A DNA stretch of 64,000 nucleotides from JAHEEL01 sp942491345 (GCA_942491345.1 CALOAN010000021.1:248001-312000), one strand, 5' to 3'. Numbered from the stretch's first letter, positions 32,949 to 42,457 are shown. The notes: generated from the letters alone by a model not told the origin. Numbers and translations are program-made.

Positions 32949-35186
32949 ATGATCGATCACGAACGACTTGTGGCCGACGTGTTCGGAATCACCGGCAAAT
33001 GCTCGCTTCTGCCGGGTGAGATCGACGAGAACGCGAGGGTCACCGGATCGGACGAACAGGACTACCTGTTGAGAATCTCGCCACCGGAGACGAATGTCGC
33101 GGCGCTGCGCTTTCGGCAATCGGTCCTCGATGCTGTGGCCCGTGCCGGTGCCGGCGTCGCCACGCCGGCGGTTGTCCCGACCGTCACCGGAGGCACATGG
33201 GCTGCTCTCGACGACGGGCTCACGGCCCACCTGTACTCATGGGTCGATGGCGTCGCCTATAGCGAGGCCGGCCGGCCACCGGAGCTTGCACACGAGATCG
33301 GTGTTGTCGCAGGCACGATTGTGAACGCGCTCGCCGGCCTTCCGGCGGGACCTCAGCCGTCCGGATTCCTCTGGGATCTTTCGGATGCGGGAACGATCAT
33401 CACGAAGCGCTTGGGGGCAATCGACGATTCACGCCGACGGCGGCTGATCGAGCGTGTGCTTGACCGGTACGAAGCGATCGATCTTGGAGCGCTTCCCCGA
33501 CAGGTGGTCCACAACGATCTGAACGACGAGAACATCGTGCTTCGCGACGGTGTGATCTCCGGGGTGATCGACTTCGGTGACGCGATCGAGACCGTCAGGG
33601 TCGCAGAACTCGCCATCGCGTGCACCTACGCCATGTTCGATCAGGACGATCCCGTCGGGGTCGCCTCCGACGTGATCTCGGGGTACCGGCCGCTGGCGCC
33701 CCTCACCGATGCCGAGGCTGGTGCCCTCCTCGACCTGATCCTGGCTCGACTCGCCACGTCGGTGACGGTTTCTGCGTCTCGCGGCGATGCCAACCAACAT
33801 CACACCATCAGCGAGGATCTGGCATGGGACCTGCTCGAGCGCCTCGTGGCAGGCGACCTCGACAGGATTGCCGAGGAACTCTCCGCCGCTGGTAGGGAGG
33901 TGCGACCTTCCAGGCCGCGCCGAACCGAGCTTCTCGGTCGTCGCTCGACGCTCGGACCCTCACTCAGCCTCAGCTACGACGAACCCCTGACCATCGTGCG
34001 TGGAAGCGGCCAATACCTCTACGACGAACGTGGCCGGCGATACCTCGACTGCGTCAACAACGTGTGCCATGTTGGGCACGGCAATCCGGCGGTCGCTGCA
34101 GCAGGTGCCGCCCAATCGTTTGTCCTCAACACCAACACTCGCTACCTGCATCCCGAAGTTCTCCGCTACGCCGAGAGGATCCTCGCGACCCTCCCTGATC
34201 ACCTTGATCAGGTGTTTCTCGTCAACTCGGGCAGCGAGGCCAACGAACTAGCGATTCGGCTCGTCCGAGCGGCCACCCAGCGGACGGACATCGTGTGCCT
34301 CGATCACGGCTACCACGGCAACACGTCGACGCTGATCGATGTGAGTCCATACAAGTTCAACGCACCCGCCGGAGCAGGCAAGCGCGACTGGGTTCACGTG
34401 CTCCCGTCTCCCGATCCGTATCGCGTTCCGGAGTTCAGCGGCTTCGAGGGCCCTGCGACGTACCGCGCGATAGCGGACGACGTACTCGCCGGCACGGCAC
34501 CCGCCGGGCTCATCATCGAAGCCCTCCCCGGCTGCGGCGGTCAGGTCGTTCCGTCTCCGGGTGTGCCGAATGCCGCGCACGATGCCGTTCGGGCCAGGGG
34601 AGGGTTGGTCGTCGCCGATGAGGTTCAGACCGGGTTCGGACGGACCGGTGCGTTCTGGGCGTTCGAGAGATACGACCTCGAGCCCGATGTGGTGACGATG
34701 GGCAAGCCGGCGGGGAACGGACACCCGCTCGCGGTTGTCGCTACGACGCGAGCGATCGCAGAGGCCTTCAACAACGGAATGGAGTACTTCAATACCTTCG
34801 GCGGCAACCCCGTCTCGGCTGCCATCGGGAATGCCGTGCTCGATGAGATCGAGCGACTCGACGTTGTTGACCACGGGACGAACGTCGGCGACCGCCTGCT
34901 CCACTCCCTGGTCAGAGTTGCCGACCGCCACCACGCGGTCGGCGATGTTCGTGGCGCGGGCCTCTACCTCGGTGTCGAACTGGTCGAGGAACGGCGTTCG
35001 AAGCACCCAGCGACGACCCTGGCCCGAGCGGTTGTCGAATACGCCAAGGCACAGGGCGTGCTCCTGAGCACCGACGGTCCGTTCGGCAACGTCATCAAGA
35101 TCAAACCGCCGATGGTGTTCGACTCCGCAAACGCAGACCAATTGGTCTCCGTGATCGACGAGGCCCTCGCGGCCTCCACTTCCTAG
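32949..35186 (+). CDS. Fused APH-family kinase and class III aminotransferase/phospho-lyase
   Basis: A 745-residue two-domain enzyme. Residues about 1-320 are an aminoglycoside/hydroxylysine kinase-type (APH) domain with catalytic HNDLNDENIVL and metal-binding VIDFGDAIE. Residues about 330-745 are a class III PLP domain with FLVNSGSEANELAIRL, YHGNTSTLIDVSPYKFN, VADEVQTGFGRTG and the PLP lysine in VTMGKPAGNGHP. The latter motifs match the ethanolamine-phosphate/5-phosphohydroxylysine phospho-lyase group rather than ordinary transaminases. The order implies phosphorylation of an amino alcohol, then elimination of phosphate and ammonia. Hydroxylysine or ethanolamine is a plausible substrate; I cannot choose. 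ATG 32949 has only a short SD. Confidence 0.85.
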   Translation: MIDHERLVADVFGITGKCSLLPGEIDENARVTGSDEQDYLLRISPPETNVAALRFRQSVLDAVARAGAGVATPAVVPTVTGGTWAALDDGLTAHLYSWVDGVAYSEAGRPPELAHEIGVVAGTIVNALAGLPAGPQPSGFLWDLSDAGTIITKRLGAIDDSRRRRLIERVLDRYEAIDLGALPRQVVHNDLNDENIVLRDGVISGVIDFGDAIETVRVAELAIACTYAMFDQDDPVGVASDVISGYRPLAPLTDAEAGALLDLILARLATSVTVSASRGDANQHHTISEDLAWDLLERLVAGDLDRIAEELSAAGREVRPSRPRRTELLGRRSTLGPSLSLSYDEPLTIVRGSGQYLYDERGRRYLDCVNNVCHVGHGNPAVAAAGAAQSFVLNTNTRYLHPEVLRYAERILATLPDHLDQVFLVNSGSEANELAIRLVRAATQRTDIVCLDHGYHGNTSTLIDVSPYKFNAPAGAGKRDWVHVLPSPDPYRVPEFSGFEGPATYRAIADDVLAGTAPAGLIIEALPGCGGQVVPSPGVPNAAHDAVRARGGLVVADEVQTGFGRTGAFWAFERYDLEPDVVTMGKPAGNGHPLAVVATTRAIAEAFNNGMEYFNTFGGNPVSAAIGNAVLDEIERLDVVDHGTNVGDRLLHSLVRVADRHHAVGDVRGAGLYLGVELVEERRSKHPATTLARAVVEYAKAQGVLLSTDGPFGNVIKIKPPMVFDSANADQLVSVIDEALAASTS

Positions 35187-35193
35187 GCGCCGG

Positions 35194-36174
35194 TCAACCC
35201 CGAGGCGAAGGTGGTCCGTCCTTCTCCCAACGCCACGCCGACTCGACGATTTCAGCGAGATCGGTGGTGTGCGGCGTCCACTGCAGAACGCTCCTCGCTT
35301 CGTCGGCGGCGGCAACGAGAACCGCAGGATCACCGGGCCGTCGCGACGTCTCGACGGCGTTGATCGACCTGCCGGTCACCTCTTCGGACGTGGTGAGCAC
35401 CTCGCGCACGCTGGCGCCGTGTCCCACGCCGAGATTCAGCGCGACGGTCGCACCACCGCTGCGCAGGTAGTCGATGGCACGGACGTGGGCGGAAGCGAGG
35501 TCGGTGACGTGGATGTAGTCGCGGATAGCGGTTCCGTCCGGCGTGGGATAGTCGGTTCCGAAGACGTTCATTGGAGTTCCGTCCCGCGCGGCTCGAAGGG
35601 CAAGCGGGATGAGGTGCGTCTCGGGTATGTGCCGTTCCCGGCGGCGCTCAGATGCGCCGGCCGCGTTGAAGTACCTGAGCGAGACCGCTTGGAGTTGTCC
35701 AGACGCCGACAGATCCTCGAGTACCTGCTCGACCACCAGCTTCGTGTTGCCGTACGGGCTGGTCGGCTGTTTCGGGTGCGCTTCCGGGATGGGGACCTCG
35801 ATTGGATCCCCATACACGGCCGCCGACGACGAGAACACCACATTGTCGACGCCGAGGCTAGAAAGGGTGTCAAACAGGGTGATGCTCTCTGCCACGTTGC
35901 GGCGCCAATACAGGCCGGGCTCCGCAACGGATTCGCCTACGGCGATGAGTCCCGCGAAGTGGATGCAGGCGTCCACCTCGTGGTCGGCCACGATGCGGGT
36001 GATGGCATCACGGTCACCGACAGTGGCTCGGTAGAACGGCACATCGTCGTCCACGACATCGCGGTGTCCGCGGCTCAGGTCGTCGATGACCACCACCGGT
36101 TTGCCGCCCGCCCGCAACTGGTCGGTCACGACTCCGCCGATGAATCCGGCCCCTCCGGTCACGAGCACAGTCAT
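35194..36174 (-). CDS. galE: UDP-glucose 4-epimerase
   Basis: A 326-residue extended SDR interconverting UDP-glucose and UDP-galactose. The NAD motif GGAGFIG is at 7-13, catalytic Ser in VVFSSSAAVYG and YxxxK in SPYGNTKLVVEQ; PTPDGTAIRDYIHVTDLA is typical of GalE. ATG 36174 overlaps the galK stop (ATGA) and has GAGGAG upstream. Together with galK it forms a two-gene Leloir operon; galT is not in the window. Confidence 0.94.
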   Translation of the reverse strand: MTVLVTGGAGFIGGVVTDQLRAGGKPVVVIDDLSRGHRDVVDDDVPFYRATVGDRDAITRIVADHEVDACIHFAGLIAVGESVAEPGLYWRRNVAESITLFDTLSSLGVDNVVFSSSAAVYGDPIEVPIPEAHPKQPTSPYGNTKLVVEQVLEDLSASGQLQAVSLRYFNAAGASERRRERHIPETHLIPLALRAARDGTPMNVFGTDYPTPDGTAIRDYIHVTDLASAHVRAIDYLRSGGATVALNLGVGHGASVREVLTTSEEVTGRSINAVETSRRPGDPAVLVAAADEARSVLQWTPHTTDLAEIVESAWRWEKDGPPSPRG

Positions 36175-37346
36175 GTCACATTCTCCTCTGTCTGGACGCT
36201 TGTGCCGTCGGATGCCTTGCAGACATAGAGAGACGGTTCGAGCCCCGTCCGATTCCGATACACGCGTGTCGTCTCGCATATGAAGCCTTCGAGTGCGGAA
36301 CTCTCGACAAGCGCCACCGCACAACCGGCGAACCCACCGCCGGTCATCCGTGCGCCAAGGCATCCGGGAGCGGCGACGGCGGCTTCCACCATGGCGTCGA
36401 GCTCCGGACCCGATACTTCGTAGTCCTCGCGCAAGCTCGCGTGTGAGGAGACCATGAGGCTGCCAACCAGGGCTGCATCATCTCCCGCCAGTGCGTCGGC
36501 GGCGTCGATGGTGCGCTGGTTTTCAGAGACAACGTGGTGTGCTCTTCGATAGAGCTTCCAATCTGCGAGCGGATTGCTAGTGAGCGTATTGAGCGTGAGA
36601 TCGCGAAGAAACTCCTTCCCGTACGCCGCAGTAGCCGCCTCGCATTCGAGCCTTCGCTCGTTGTAGCGGCTTTCGGTGAGCTTCCTTCTCGTCCCGGTGT
36701 CGAGGACAACAACGTCGGTGCCGGTCGGGATAGCGACGGGTCGTGTGGTGAGGTTGCGGCAATCGATCAGCAGGGCATGGTTCTCGTGACCCGAGCCGCA
36801 GATCAGTTGGTCCATGATGCCGCTGCTCAGACCGAGCCATTCGTTCTCAACACGCCAGCCCATGATCGCGGCCCGACGCGGATCCCAAGCGAAGCCACTC
36901 GATACGGAGAAGGCCTTGGCAGCCGCCAACTCGAGCGCGGCCGACGACGAGAGTCCGGCGCCTGCTGGAAGGTCGGAGGTGAGCGCTCCGTCGAATCCGA
37001 CAAGCTCAACGCCTTCAACGATGAGTTCATGAGCAATTCCTTCGACGTATGCCGCCCATCCAGGGTGCTTTTTCAATCGATCAAGATCGATCTCGGCCCA
37101 CTCATCGCCAAGTTCGGCCCAGATCCTGACCATCCGGTCGGCCCGAGGCCGCATGGCGAGCCACAACCCGCGGTCGATGGCGATCGGCAGCACAAATCCC
37201 TCCGAGTAGTCGGTGTGGTCGCCGATCAGGTTCACCCGCCCCGGGGACCGGACCATGAACGATGGAGGCTCGCCGAAATGCTCGCCGAAGGCGGTCCGGG
37301 CCCGATCTTGCGCCGATGAACCGACCCGCCGGGTGGACTCACTCAA
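36171..37346 (-). CDS. galK: Galactokinase
   Basis: A 391-residue GHMP kinase phosphorylating galactose at C1. The galactokinase signature reads GRVNLIGDHTDY, with Asp where most members have Glu (GEHTDY). The ATP loop is LPAGAGLSSSAALELA, and the third GHMP motif is GARMTGGGFAGCAVAL. I chose TTG 37346 because GGAGGAGG lies 6 bp upstream and the preceding residues are not conserved. It is the first gene of the galK-galE operon, divergent from the 37507 gene over a 160-bp promoter gap. Confidence 0.92.
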   Translation of the reverse strand: MSESTRRVGSSAQDRARTAFGEHFGEPPSFMVRSPGRVNLIGDHTDYSEGFVLPIAIDRGLWLAMRPRADRMVRIWAELGDEWAEIDLDRLKKHPGWAAYVEGIAHELIVEGVELVGFDGALTSDLPAGAGLSSSAALELAAAKAFSVSSGFAWDPRRAAIMGWRVENEWLGLSSGIMDQLICGSGHENHALLIDCRNLTTRPVAIPTGTDVVVLDTGTRRKLTESRYNERRLECEAATAAYGKEFLRDLTLNTLTSNPLADWKLYRRAHHVVSENQRTIDAADALAGDDAALVGSLMVSSHASLREDYEVSGPELDAMVEAAVAAPGCLGARMTGGGFAGCAVALVESSALEGFICETTRVYRNRTGLEPSLYVCKASDGTSVQTEENVT

Positions 37347-37506
37347 GGGGGCCTCCTCCGATCGTCCGAGCGATGCTAGCGGTAGGCGGACACCGCGCGG
37401 CGCCGACAGCTCAGCCGATCGGCCGTCGCGGGTGGGAATCGGTGGACCGAACCACACCCGGTCGCGGGCGGGTAGCGTGGCGCCTGCCAACGAGAGGAGG
37501 CCCGAA

Positions 37507-39030
37507 GTGGACGATCATTTCTCACTCTATGGGAACAGCCTGAAGCCGTCATACACCAAGCGAGCCCGCCGATGGCAGCAGATGTTCATCGACAAGTTCT
37601 CGTACGACCCGGACGAGCAGTACGAACTCACGCTCTTCGACAACGAGTACCTTGGTTCGGTCTTCGGTCTTCAGGACATCCGCCGGAGCGGCGAGGGGGA
37701 GCCGATCGACCCGTCGAACGGCGTCATCTGTGCCACCGTGAGGATGGGCTTCGGGCACTACCGCATCGCGATGGCGGGCGCGTCGTGTGCGAAGGCGATG
37801 GGCTACACCCCCTACTGGCTTGACCTGCTGGCGATTCCGGGCATCACGTCGGACGTAATCAACTGGTGGAACACCGGCTACAGCCGCTTCTCACGGGTCT
37901 CGCAGCGGAGCAAGCTCTTCAACCAGTACGTATGGGAACCGGTCACGACCGGCGACCGCACGCTGCCCGGCCTGTGGTGGGCGCTCAATGCATTCGCCGT
38001 GGGCTGGCCCTGGCGATTCATCAAGGCCAACGCCAGGGACTATCGGATGAGCGAGCTGTTCGCGAATCTCCACCGCGGCCTGCCGTCCGAGACTCCTCTC
38101 CTTGGGTCGCACATGTGGAATTCGATGGGCGCCGTGGCCGGTGGGATGACCAACGTCGTCGACATGATGTTCGACAACTGGCCGATGGCCTTCCAGCTGA
38201 TCGAGGGGGCGAGCCATGCCGTGCAGTCACCTTCCGGCTACTACGGCTTCCGGACGATGCGCGGCTTCGACGAGAAGAACAGCATCTTGAAGCCGGTACC
38301 GAGCGATGCGCTCACCTACGTCGGCCACCACGTTGACCATGAGCTGGTCGAGAACATCGAGGTTGACTGCGCTCGTCGGATCGAACGGATGGAGAGCGGT
38401 GAGCCGCGTCGGTTTCTCTTGACGATGGGTGGGGCGGGAGCGCAGCGGGATCTCTTCCAGGCGATCATCGAGCACGTGCGCCCGATGGTCGATGCGGGCG
38501 AGGCGACCCTATTTGTGAACCTCGGCGATCATGCTGAGAACTGGGAATGGCTCCAGGAGGAGATGGGCAGCGACTCCAAGGACGTCCACACCCACTTCAC
38601 GTGGAGGGACACGCAGGCCTTTGCCGATGAGATTCGCATTGGACCCGCGGAAGGCATCCACGTGTTCCTGTTCGACAACACCTTCCATGCCGTGTACTCC
38701 ACGAACTACCTGATGCGGGTGGTCGACGTTCTCATCACGAAACCGAGCGAATTGGCGTTCTACCCGGTCCCCAAGATCTTCAACGAGCGGGTCGGCGGGC
38801 ATGAGGCCTGGGGCGCTATCCGTTCCGCAGAACTCGGCGACGGCACGGTGGAGATGCGGTCGATCCCTGAGACACTCAACGCGATCGATCTGATTGCCGG
38901 TGAGGAGGATCTGCTGCGCATGTACTGCGACTCGATCATCAAGAACAAACACATCGGGATCTACGACGGCGCCTATCACAGCGTGGCGCTCGCCACGGGA
39001 ACAACCTGGGAGCGTCCGGCGCCGGATTAG
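37507..39030 (+). CDS. Unrecognised GT-B-like protein, 507 residues
   Basis: I do not recognise the family with certainty. The start is GTG 37507 with GAGGAGG 8 bp upstream. The stretch NGVICATVRMGFGHYRIAMA (about 74-93) resembles the glycine-rich N-terminal loop of GT-B glycosyltransferases such as MGDG synthases. LGSHMWNSMGAVAGGMTNVVDM and FLLTMGGAGAQRDLF (about 300-315) fit a second Rossmann lobe. KPSELAFYPVPKIFNERVGGHEAWG (about 415-440) resembles the nucleotide-sugar end of such enzymes. It is soluble, with no TM helix or signal peptide. It diverges from galK-galE, so a galactose-containing product is a plausible guess, but the function is unknown. Confidence 0.75.
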   Translation: MDDHFSLYGNSLKPSYTKRARRWQQMFIDKFSYDPDEQYELTLFDNEYLGSVFGLQDIRRSGEGEPIDPSNGVICATVRMGFGHYRIAMAGASCAKAMGYTPYWLDLLAIPGITSDVINWWNTGYSRFSRVSQRSKLFNQYVWEPVTTGDRTLPGLWWALNAFAVGWPWRFIKANARDYRMSELFANLHRGLPSETPLLGSHMWNSMGAVAGGMTNVVDMMFDNWPMAFQLIEGASHAVQSPSGYYGFRTMRGFDEKNSILKPVPSDALTYVGHHVDHELVENIEVDCARRIERMESGEPRRFLLTMGGAGAQRDLFQAIIEHVRPMVDAGEATLFVNLGDHAENWEWLQEEMGSDSKDVHTHFTWRDTQAFADEIRIGPAEGIHVFLFDNTFHAVYSTNYLMRVVDVLITKPSELAFYPVPKIFNERVGGHEAWGAIRSAELGDGTVEMRSIPETLNAIDLIAGEEDLLRMYCDSIIKNKHIGIYDGAYHSVALATGTTWERPAPD

Positions 39031-39078
39031 GTGCAATCGCCCGCCACAGAGGGGCGGCGTGGTGCAACGCTGTTGTCG

Positions 39079-39567
39079 CTACCAGCCCGTAGTCCCGGGC
39101 GCTCCCTTGAACGGACCAACGATTTCGTCCGTGATCCAACCGCCGTAGAAGCTGCCTTCCTGAGCGCGAACCAACTCGCCGCCCAGATAACAGGCGTCGA
39201 CTCTTCCCGGGTACACAGAGAGGTATTCCGCGATTACTTCGAAGCCGGGGCTTGGCTCGGGATAGCTCCACGCCGCGGCGACCCGCGTGAGTTCTCCGCC
39301 ACTGAGATCCCAGTACTCGGCCAGGCCCTTCCATTCACACACTGTGCGTTGTGGGTTCGGGCTGAGGGCTCCTGCCGCGAACGCTTCCGGCGGAACGTAG
39401 ATGCCGGGCGGATGGCTGGTTTCAAGCACCCGCAGCGCACGATCCGTGGTGGCGATCGTTTCACCTCCGAGGACGATCCGGACAATCCGAGGCTCGGGTG
39501 CAACTCGCGGTGGCCGCGGATAGTCCCACACCGATTCTTGACCGGGGCCTGGGCGTTCGCGCTTCAT
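39079..39567 (-). CDS. DUF427 domain protein
   Basis: A 162-residue protein of the DUF427 family, common and uncharacterised in actinobacteria. Characteristic parts are ESVWDYPRPP, VRIVLGGETIATTDRALRVLETSHPPGIYVPPE, RTVCEWKGLAEYW and AAWSYPEPSPGF, with YLSVYPGRVDACYLGGE at the end. The fold is a small beta-rich domain in the cytosol. It is convergent with the 37507 gene (48 bp between stops) and divergent from the acyl-CoA dehydrogenase. Confidence 0.88.
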   Translation of the reverse strand: MKRERPGPGQESVWDYPRPPRVAPEPRIVRIVLGGETIATTDRALRVLETSHPPGIYVPPEAFAAGALSPNPQRTVCEWKGLAEYWDLSGGELTRVAAAWSYPEPSPGFEVIAEYLSVYPGRVDACYLGGELVRAQEGSFYGGWITDEIVGPFKGAPGTTGW

Positions 39568-39703
39568 GGAAGAACCCTAGGTATCGTCGCCGGACACGGC
39601 GACGACCAGCGGAGGGTCTGCCGGGTCGGTCTATCCTCGATACCGAAGACGCTCGACCCGATGGCGTCGGGCGCTGTGAGCCGGACACGACAGGAGACGC
39701 AGC

Positions 39704-41401
39704 ATGATCCTCCTTCATCCGCATCGCCGTGATCGGGCCTACGCCGACGATCGCTCCGACGAGGTGATGCGCAAGACGATTGCGTTCTTCGAGGCGAAAG
39801 GGAAGCAGCGGCTCAAGGAGGATGACCACGGCGCGGTTTGGTACCGGGACTTCCTTGACTTCGTCGCGAGCGAGGACATCTTCGCCACAATGTGCACGCC
39901 CATCGGATACGGCGCCGACGACTCTCGCTGGGACGTGTGGCGTATCTGCGAGTTCGCGGAGATCCTCGGGTTCTACGGCCTGCCCTATTGGTACACCTGG
40001 CAGGTCACCGTCCTCGGGCTCGGACCGATCTGGATGAGCGGCAACGAGGCCGTGAAGGCCAAGACCGCCGCGTTGCTTCAAGAGGGTGCCGTGTTTGCCT
40101 TCGGATTGTCCGAGAAGGAGCACGGCGCCGACCTCTACTCCACGGAGATGGAGTTGACCCCGGTCGGCGACGGCACCTACCGGGCCAACGGCAGCAAGTA
40201 CTACATCGGGAACGGCAACGAGGCCGCACTCGTGTCAACCTTCGGCAAAATGGCCGACACCGGCGAGTACTGCTTCTTCGTCGTCGATTCGCAGCACCCT
40301 GCCTACCGGGTGGTGAAGAACGTGGTGCACAGCCAGAACTTCGTGGCGGAATACGCCCTCGACGACTATCCGATCACCGATGCCGACATCCTGTCCCGCG
40401 GTGATGACGCATGGGATGCCGCGCTCAACACCGTCAACATCGGCAAGTTCAACCTCGGGTGGGGCTCGATCGGCATCTGTACCCACGCGTTCTACGAGGC
40501 CGTTCACCACGCCGCCCACCGGCACCTCTACGGCATGGCCGTGACCGACTTCCCCCACGTGCGGCGGCTGTTCACCGATGCCTACGCACGGCTCGTCGCG
40601 ATGAAGCTGGTGGCGTCACGCGCTGGGGACTACATGCGCGTGGCCTCACCCGACGATCGTCGCTACTTGCTGTACAACCCCGTCGTCAAGATGAAGGTCA
40701 CGACACAGGGTGAGGATGTGGTCAATCATCTCTGGGACGTGATCGCAGCGAAGGGATTCGAGGCCGACACCTACTTCGACATGGCTGCCCGCGACATTCG
40801 CGCATTGCCGAAGCTCGAGGGAACGGTGCACGTCAACATCGCCCTGATCGTCAAGTTCATGGAGAACTACTTCTTCCGCCCTACCGATCTCCCAGCCGTT
40901 GGCCGGCGCGACGAAGCGGTGAACGACGACTTCCTCTTCGATCAGGGACCAACGCGTGGACTCGGCAAGATCCGATTCCACGACTACGCGCCCGTCTTCA
41001 AGCGCTTCGACGTACCGAATGTGACCGTGTTCGCCGAGCAGACAGAAGTGTTCAAGAGAATGCTGGTCGAGGCGACACCAACCGAGGATCAGCAGCGAGA
41101 CACGGACTGGCTGCTGGCCGTCGGCGAGATCTTCACGCTCGTCGTCTACTGCCAGCTGGTGCTGGAGAACGCCGAGATCTACGAGATCGAAGACGACCTC
41201 GTCGACCAGATGTTCGACGTAGCCGTCCGCGACTTCTCCCGCTTCGCCGTCGACCTCAATGGCCGTGCCGGGACAACGGCAGACCAGAGTCGGTTCTGCC
41301 TCGAGATGATCCGGAGGCCAGTACGCGACGACGCTCGCGCTCAGCGGATCTGGATCGACCACGTCTACGCCCAACGCGACGCCTACGAGATGGCCGAATA
41401 G
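39704..41401 (+). CDS. Acyl-CoA dehydrogenase family protein
   Basis: A 565-residue flavoprotein of the ACAD superfamily. FAD/substrate features are VFAFGLSEKEHGADLYSTEMELTP (usual LTEPxxGSD region), SKYYIGNGNEAALVSTFGK, and a late LEGTVHVNIALI where the acidic residue and GT align with the ACAD flavin-binding end. It is longer than typical ACADs (about 380), with a C-terminal extension of about 130 residues (EDQQRDTDWLLAVGEIFTLVVYCQLVLENA and on). It probably oxidises an acyl-CoA or similar thioester; the chain length is unknown. It stands alone. Confidence 0.82.
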   Translation: MILLHPHRRDRAYADDRSDEVMRKTIAFFEAKGKQRLKEDDHGAVWYRDFLDFVASEDIFATMCTPIGYGADDSRWDVWRICEFAEILGFYGLPYWYTWQVTVLGLGPIWMSGNEAVKAKTAALLQEGAVFAFGLSEKEHGADLYSTEMELTPVGDGTYRANGSKYYIGNGNEAALVSTFGKMADTGEYCFFVVDSQHPAYRVVKNVVHSQNFVAEYALDDYPITDADILSRGDDAWDAALNTVNIGKFNLGWGSIGICTHAFYEAVHHAAHRHLYGMAVTDFPHVRRLFTDAYARLVAMKLVASRAGDYMRVASPDDRRYLLYNPVVKMKVTTQGEDVVNHLWDVIAAKGFEADTYFDMAARDIRALPKLEGTVHVNIALIVKFMENYFFRPTDLPAVGRRDEAVNDDFLFDQGPTRGLGKIRFHDYAPVFKRFDVPNVTVFAEQTEVFKRMLVEATPTEDQQRDTDWLLAVGEIFTLVVYCQLVLENAEIYEIEDDLVDQMFDVAVRDFSRFAVDLNGRAGTTADQSRFCLEMIRRPVRDDARAQRIWIDHVYAQRDAYEMAE

Positions 41402-41461
41402 GGCCAGCCCCAGTCCTCGGCAATTCCTACCCCTCAGGGGCTAGGCGGGAGCATTGGACGA

Positions 41462-41660
41462 GCTCATCTGCGCGTGCCAGCTCCCAGGCGGCCCCCTCCG
41501 CTCCGCTCCGGCCTCACCGGCCGGATGCTCGCGCCTCCCCCACTCCGTGGGAGAGGCAAAGACGTCTTCGTCTCTCCCACCGCTAGGTGGGGGAGACGCG
41601 GCCGGACGGAAGTCCGGTCGCAGAGGGGGCGGCCTGGGAGCTCACGCCGGAAAGATGAGG
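41462..41660. repeat. Dispersed intergenic repeat, two inverted copies (C)
   Basis: A forward copy (GCTCATCTGCGCG, CCAGCTCCCAGGCGG, CCCCCTCCG, CGCCTCCCCCACTCCGTGGGAG) runs from about 41463 to 41560. It is followed at once by an inverted copy from about 41570 to 41660 (TCTCTCCCACCGCTAGGTGGGGGAGA, then CGGCCGGAC and GGGGGCGGCCTGGGAGCTCACG). Head-to-head, they make a large imperfect palindrome in the 347-bp gap between the acyl-CoA dehydrogenase and TMEM175 genes. Beyond the repeats that gap holds only the promoter region of the next gene. Confidence 0.75.
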
Positions 41661-41748
41661 ACTGTCGACGAGCCCGGAAGGCCGCCGGTGACGGTGACAC
41701 TCACCGCCCGATTCTCTGCACTCCGATCCGATTGTTTACGATGGCGCA

Positions 41749-42417
41749 ATGTCCGACGACACCAAGCCCCAACTCACTCCGGCCGAGCAACGCGCTGCGA
41801 ACCCTGATCGGCTGGTCTTTCTGACCGATGGCGTCATTGCCATCATCATCACCATCCTGGTTCTCGACATTCGAGTCCCCGAGCTCGGATCGGGTCAATC
41901 CCTCGCTGACTCGCTGACTGAAGTCCGTCCGACGTTCGTTTCCTTCGTGATCAGTTTCCTGCTCGTTGGGATGTTCTGGACGCTCCACAAACAGACGTTC
42001 AACCAGGTTCGGTACGTCGATCACAATGCAACGTGGCTGAATCTGCTCTTCCTGCTTGTGTTGGCGCTCGTTCCGTACGCCTCGTCAGCTCTCGGTGAGT
42101 ACCCGACAGAACCGACGGCGCTCCACCTCTACGGAGTTGTCATGATTGCGGCGTCCCTGCTTCGCCTTGCGCTCAACGCGTACTTGCAGACTCACCCCGG
42201 CCTGCTGTGGCAGCCACCCTCGAAGAAGGCGCGGCGGTTGTATGCATTCACCTCGTCGGTGCCGATAGTGGTCTACATCATCGCAATGGTGGTTGCCGGC
42301 TGGTCCACAACGCTCAGCCTGGTGCTCTATTCCTCGATTCCCGTGGTGTACTTTGCCTTGGTCGCCTTCGTCAACGCCGACCCGCGCACCAAAGCCACCG
42401 CCGAGGGCCTTTCCTGA
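41749..42417 (+). CDS. TMEM175-family potassium channel protein
   Basis: A 222-residue membrane protein of the DUF1211/TMEM175 family, K+-selective channels without a classical filter. The signature in TM1 reads RLVFLTDGVIAIIITILVLDIRVP, where the FSD motif is present as LTD. Six TM helices are visible, including FVSFVISFLLVGMFWTLHKQ and NLLFLLVLALVPYAS. It follows the repeat region and ends 4 bp before a strong hairpin terminator. Another K+ protein adds to the Trk and two-TM channels here. Confidence 0.87.
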   Translation: MSDDTKPQLTPAEQRAANPDRLVFLTDGVIAIIITILVLDIRVPELGSGQSLADSLTEVRPTFVSFVISFLLVGMFWTLHKQTFNQVRYVDHNATWLNLLFLLVLALVPYASSALGEYPTEPTALHLYGVVMIAASLLRLALNAYLQTHPGLLWQPPSKKARRLYAFTSSVPIVVYIIAMVVAGWSTTLSLVLYSSIPVVYFALVAFVNADPRTKATAEGLS

Positions 42418-42420
42418 CGA

Positions 42421-42457
42421 GAGACCGCTCCCGCCGGCGGTCGACGAGAGCGGTCTC
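42421..42457. terminator. Hairpin between convergent genes
   Basis: A perfect 10-bp stem, GAGACCGCTC (42421-42430) with GAGCGGTCTC (42448-42457); the loop contains a second small hairpin (CCGCCGGCGG). It lies between the stops of the TMEM175 gene and the convergent lipoprotein gene. Confidence 0.7.
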
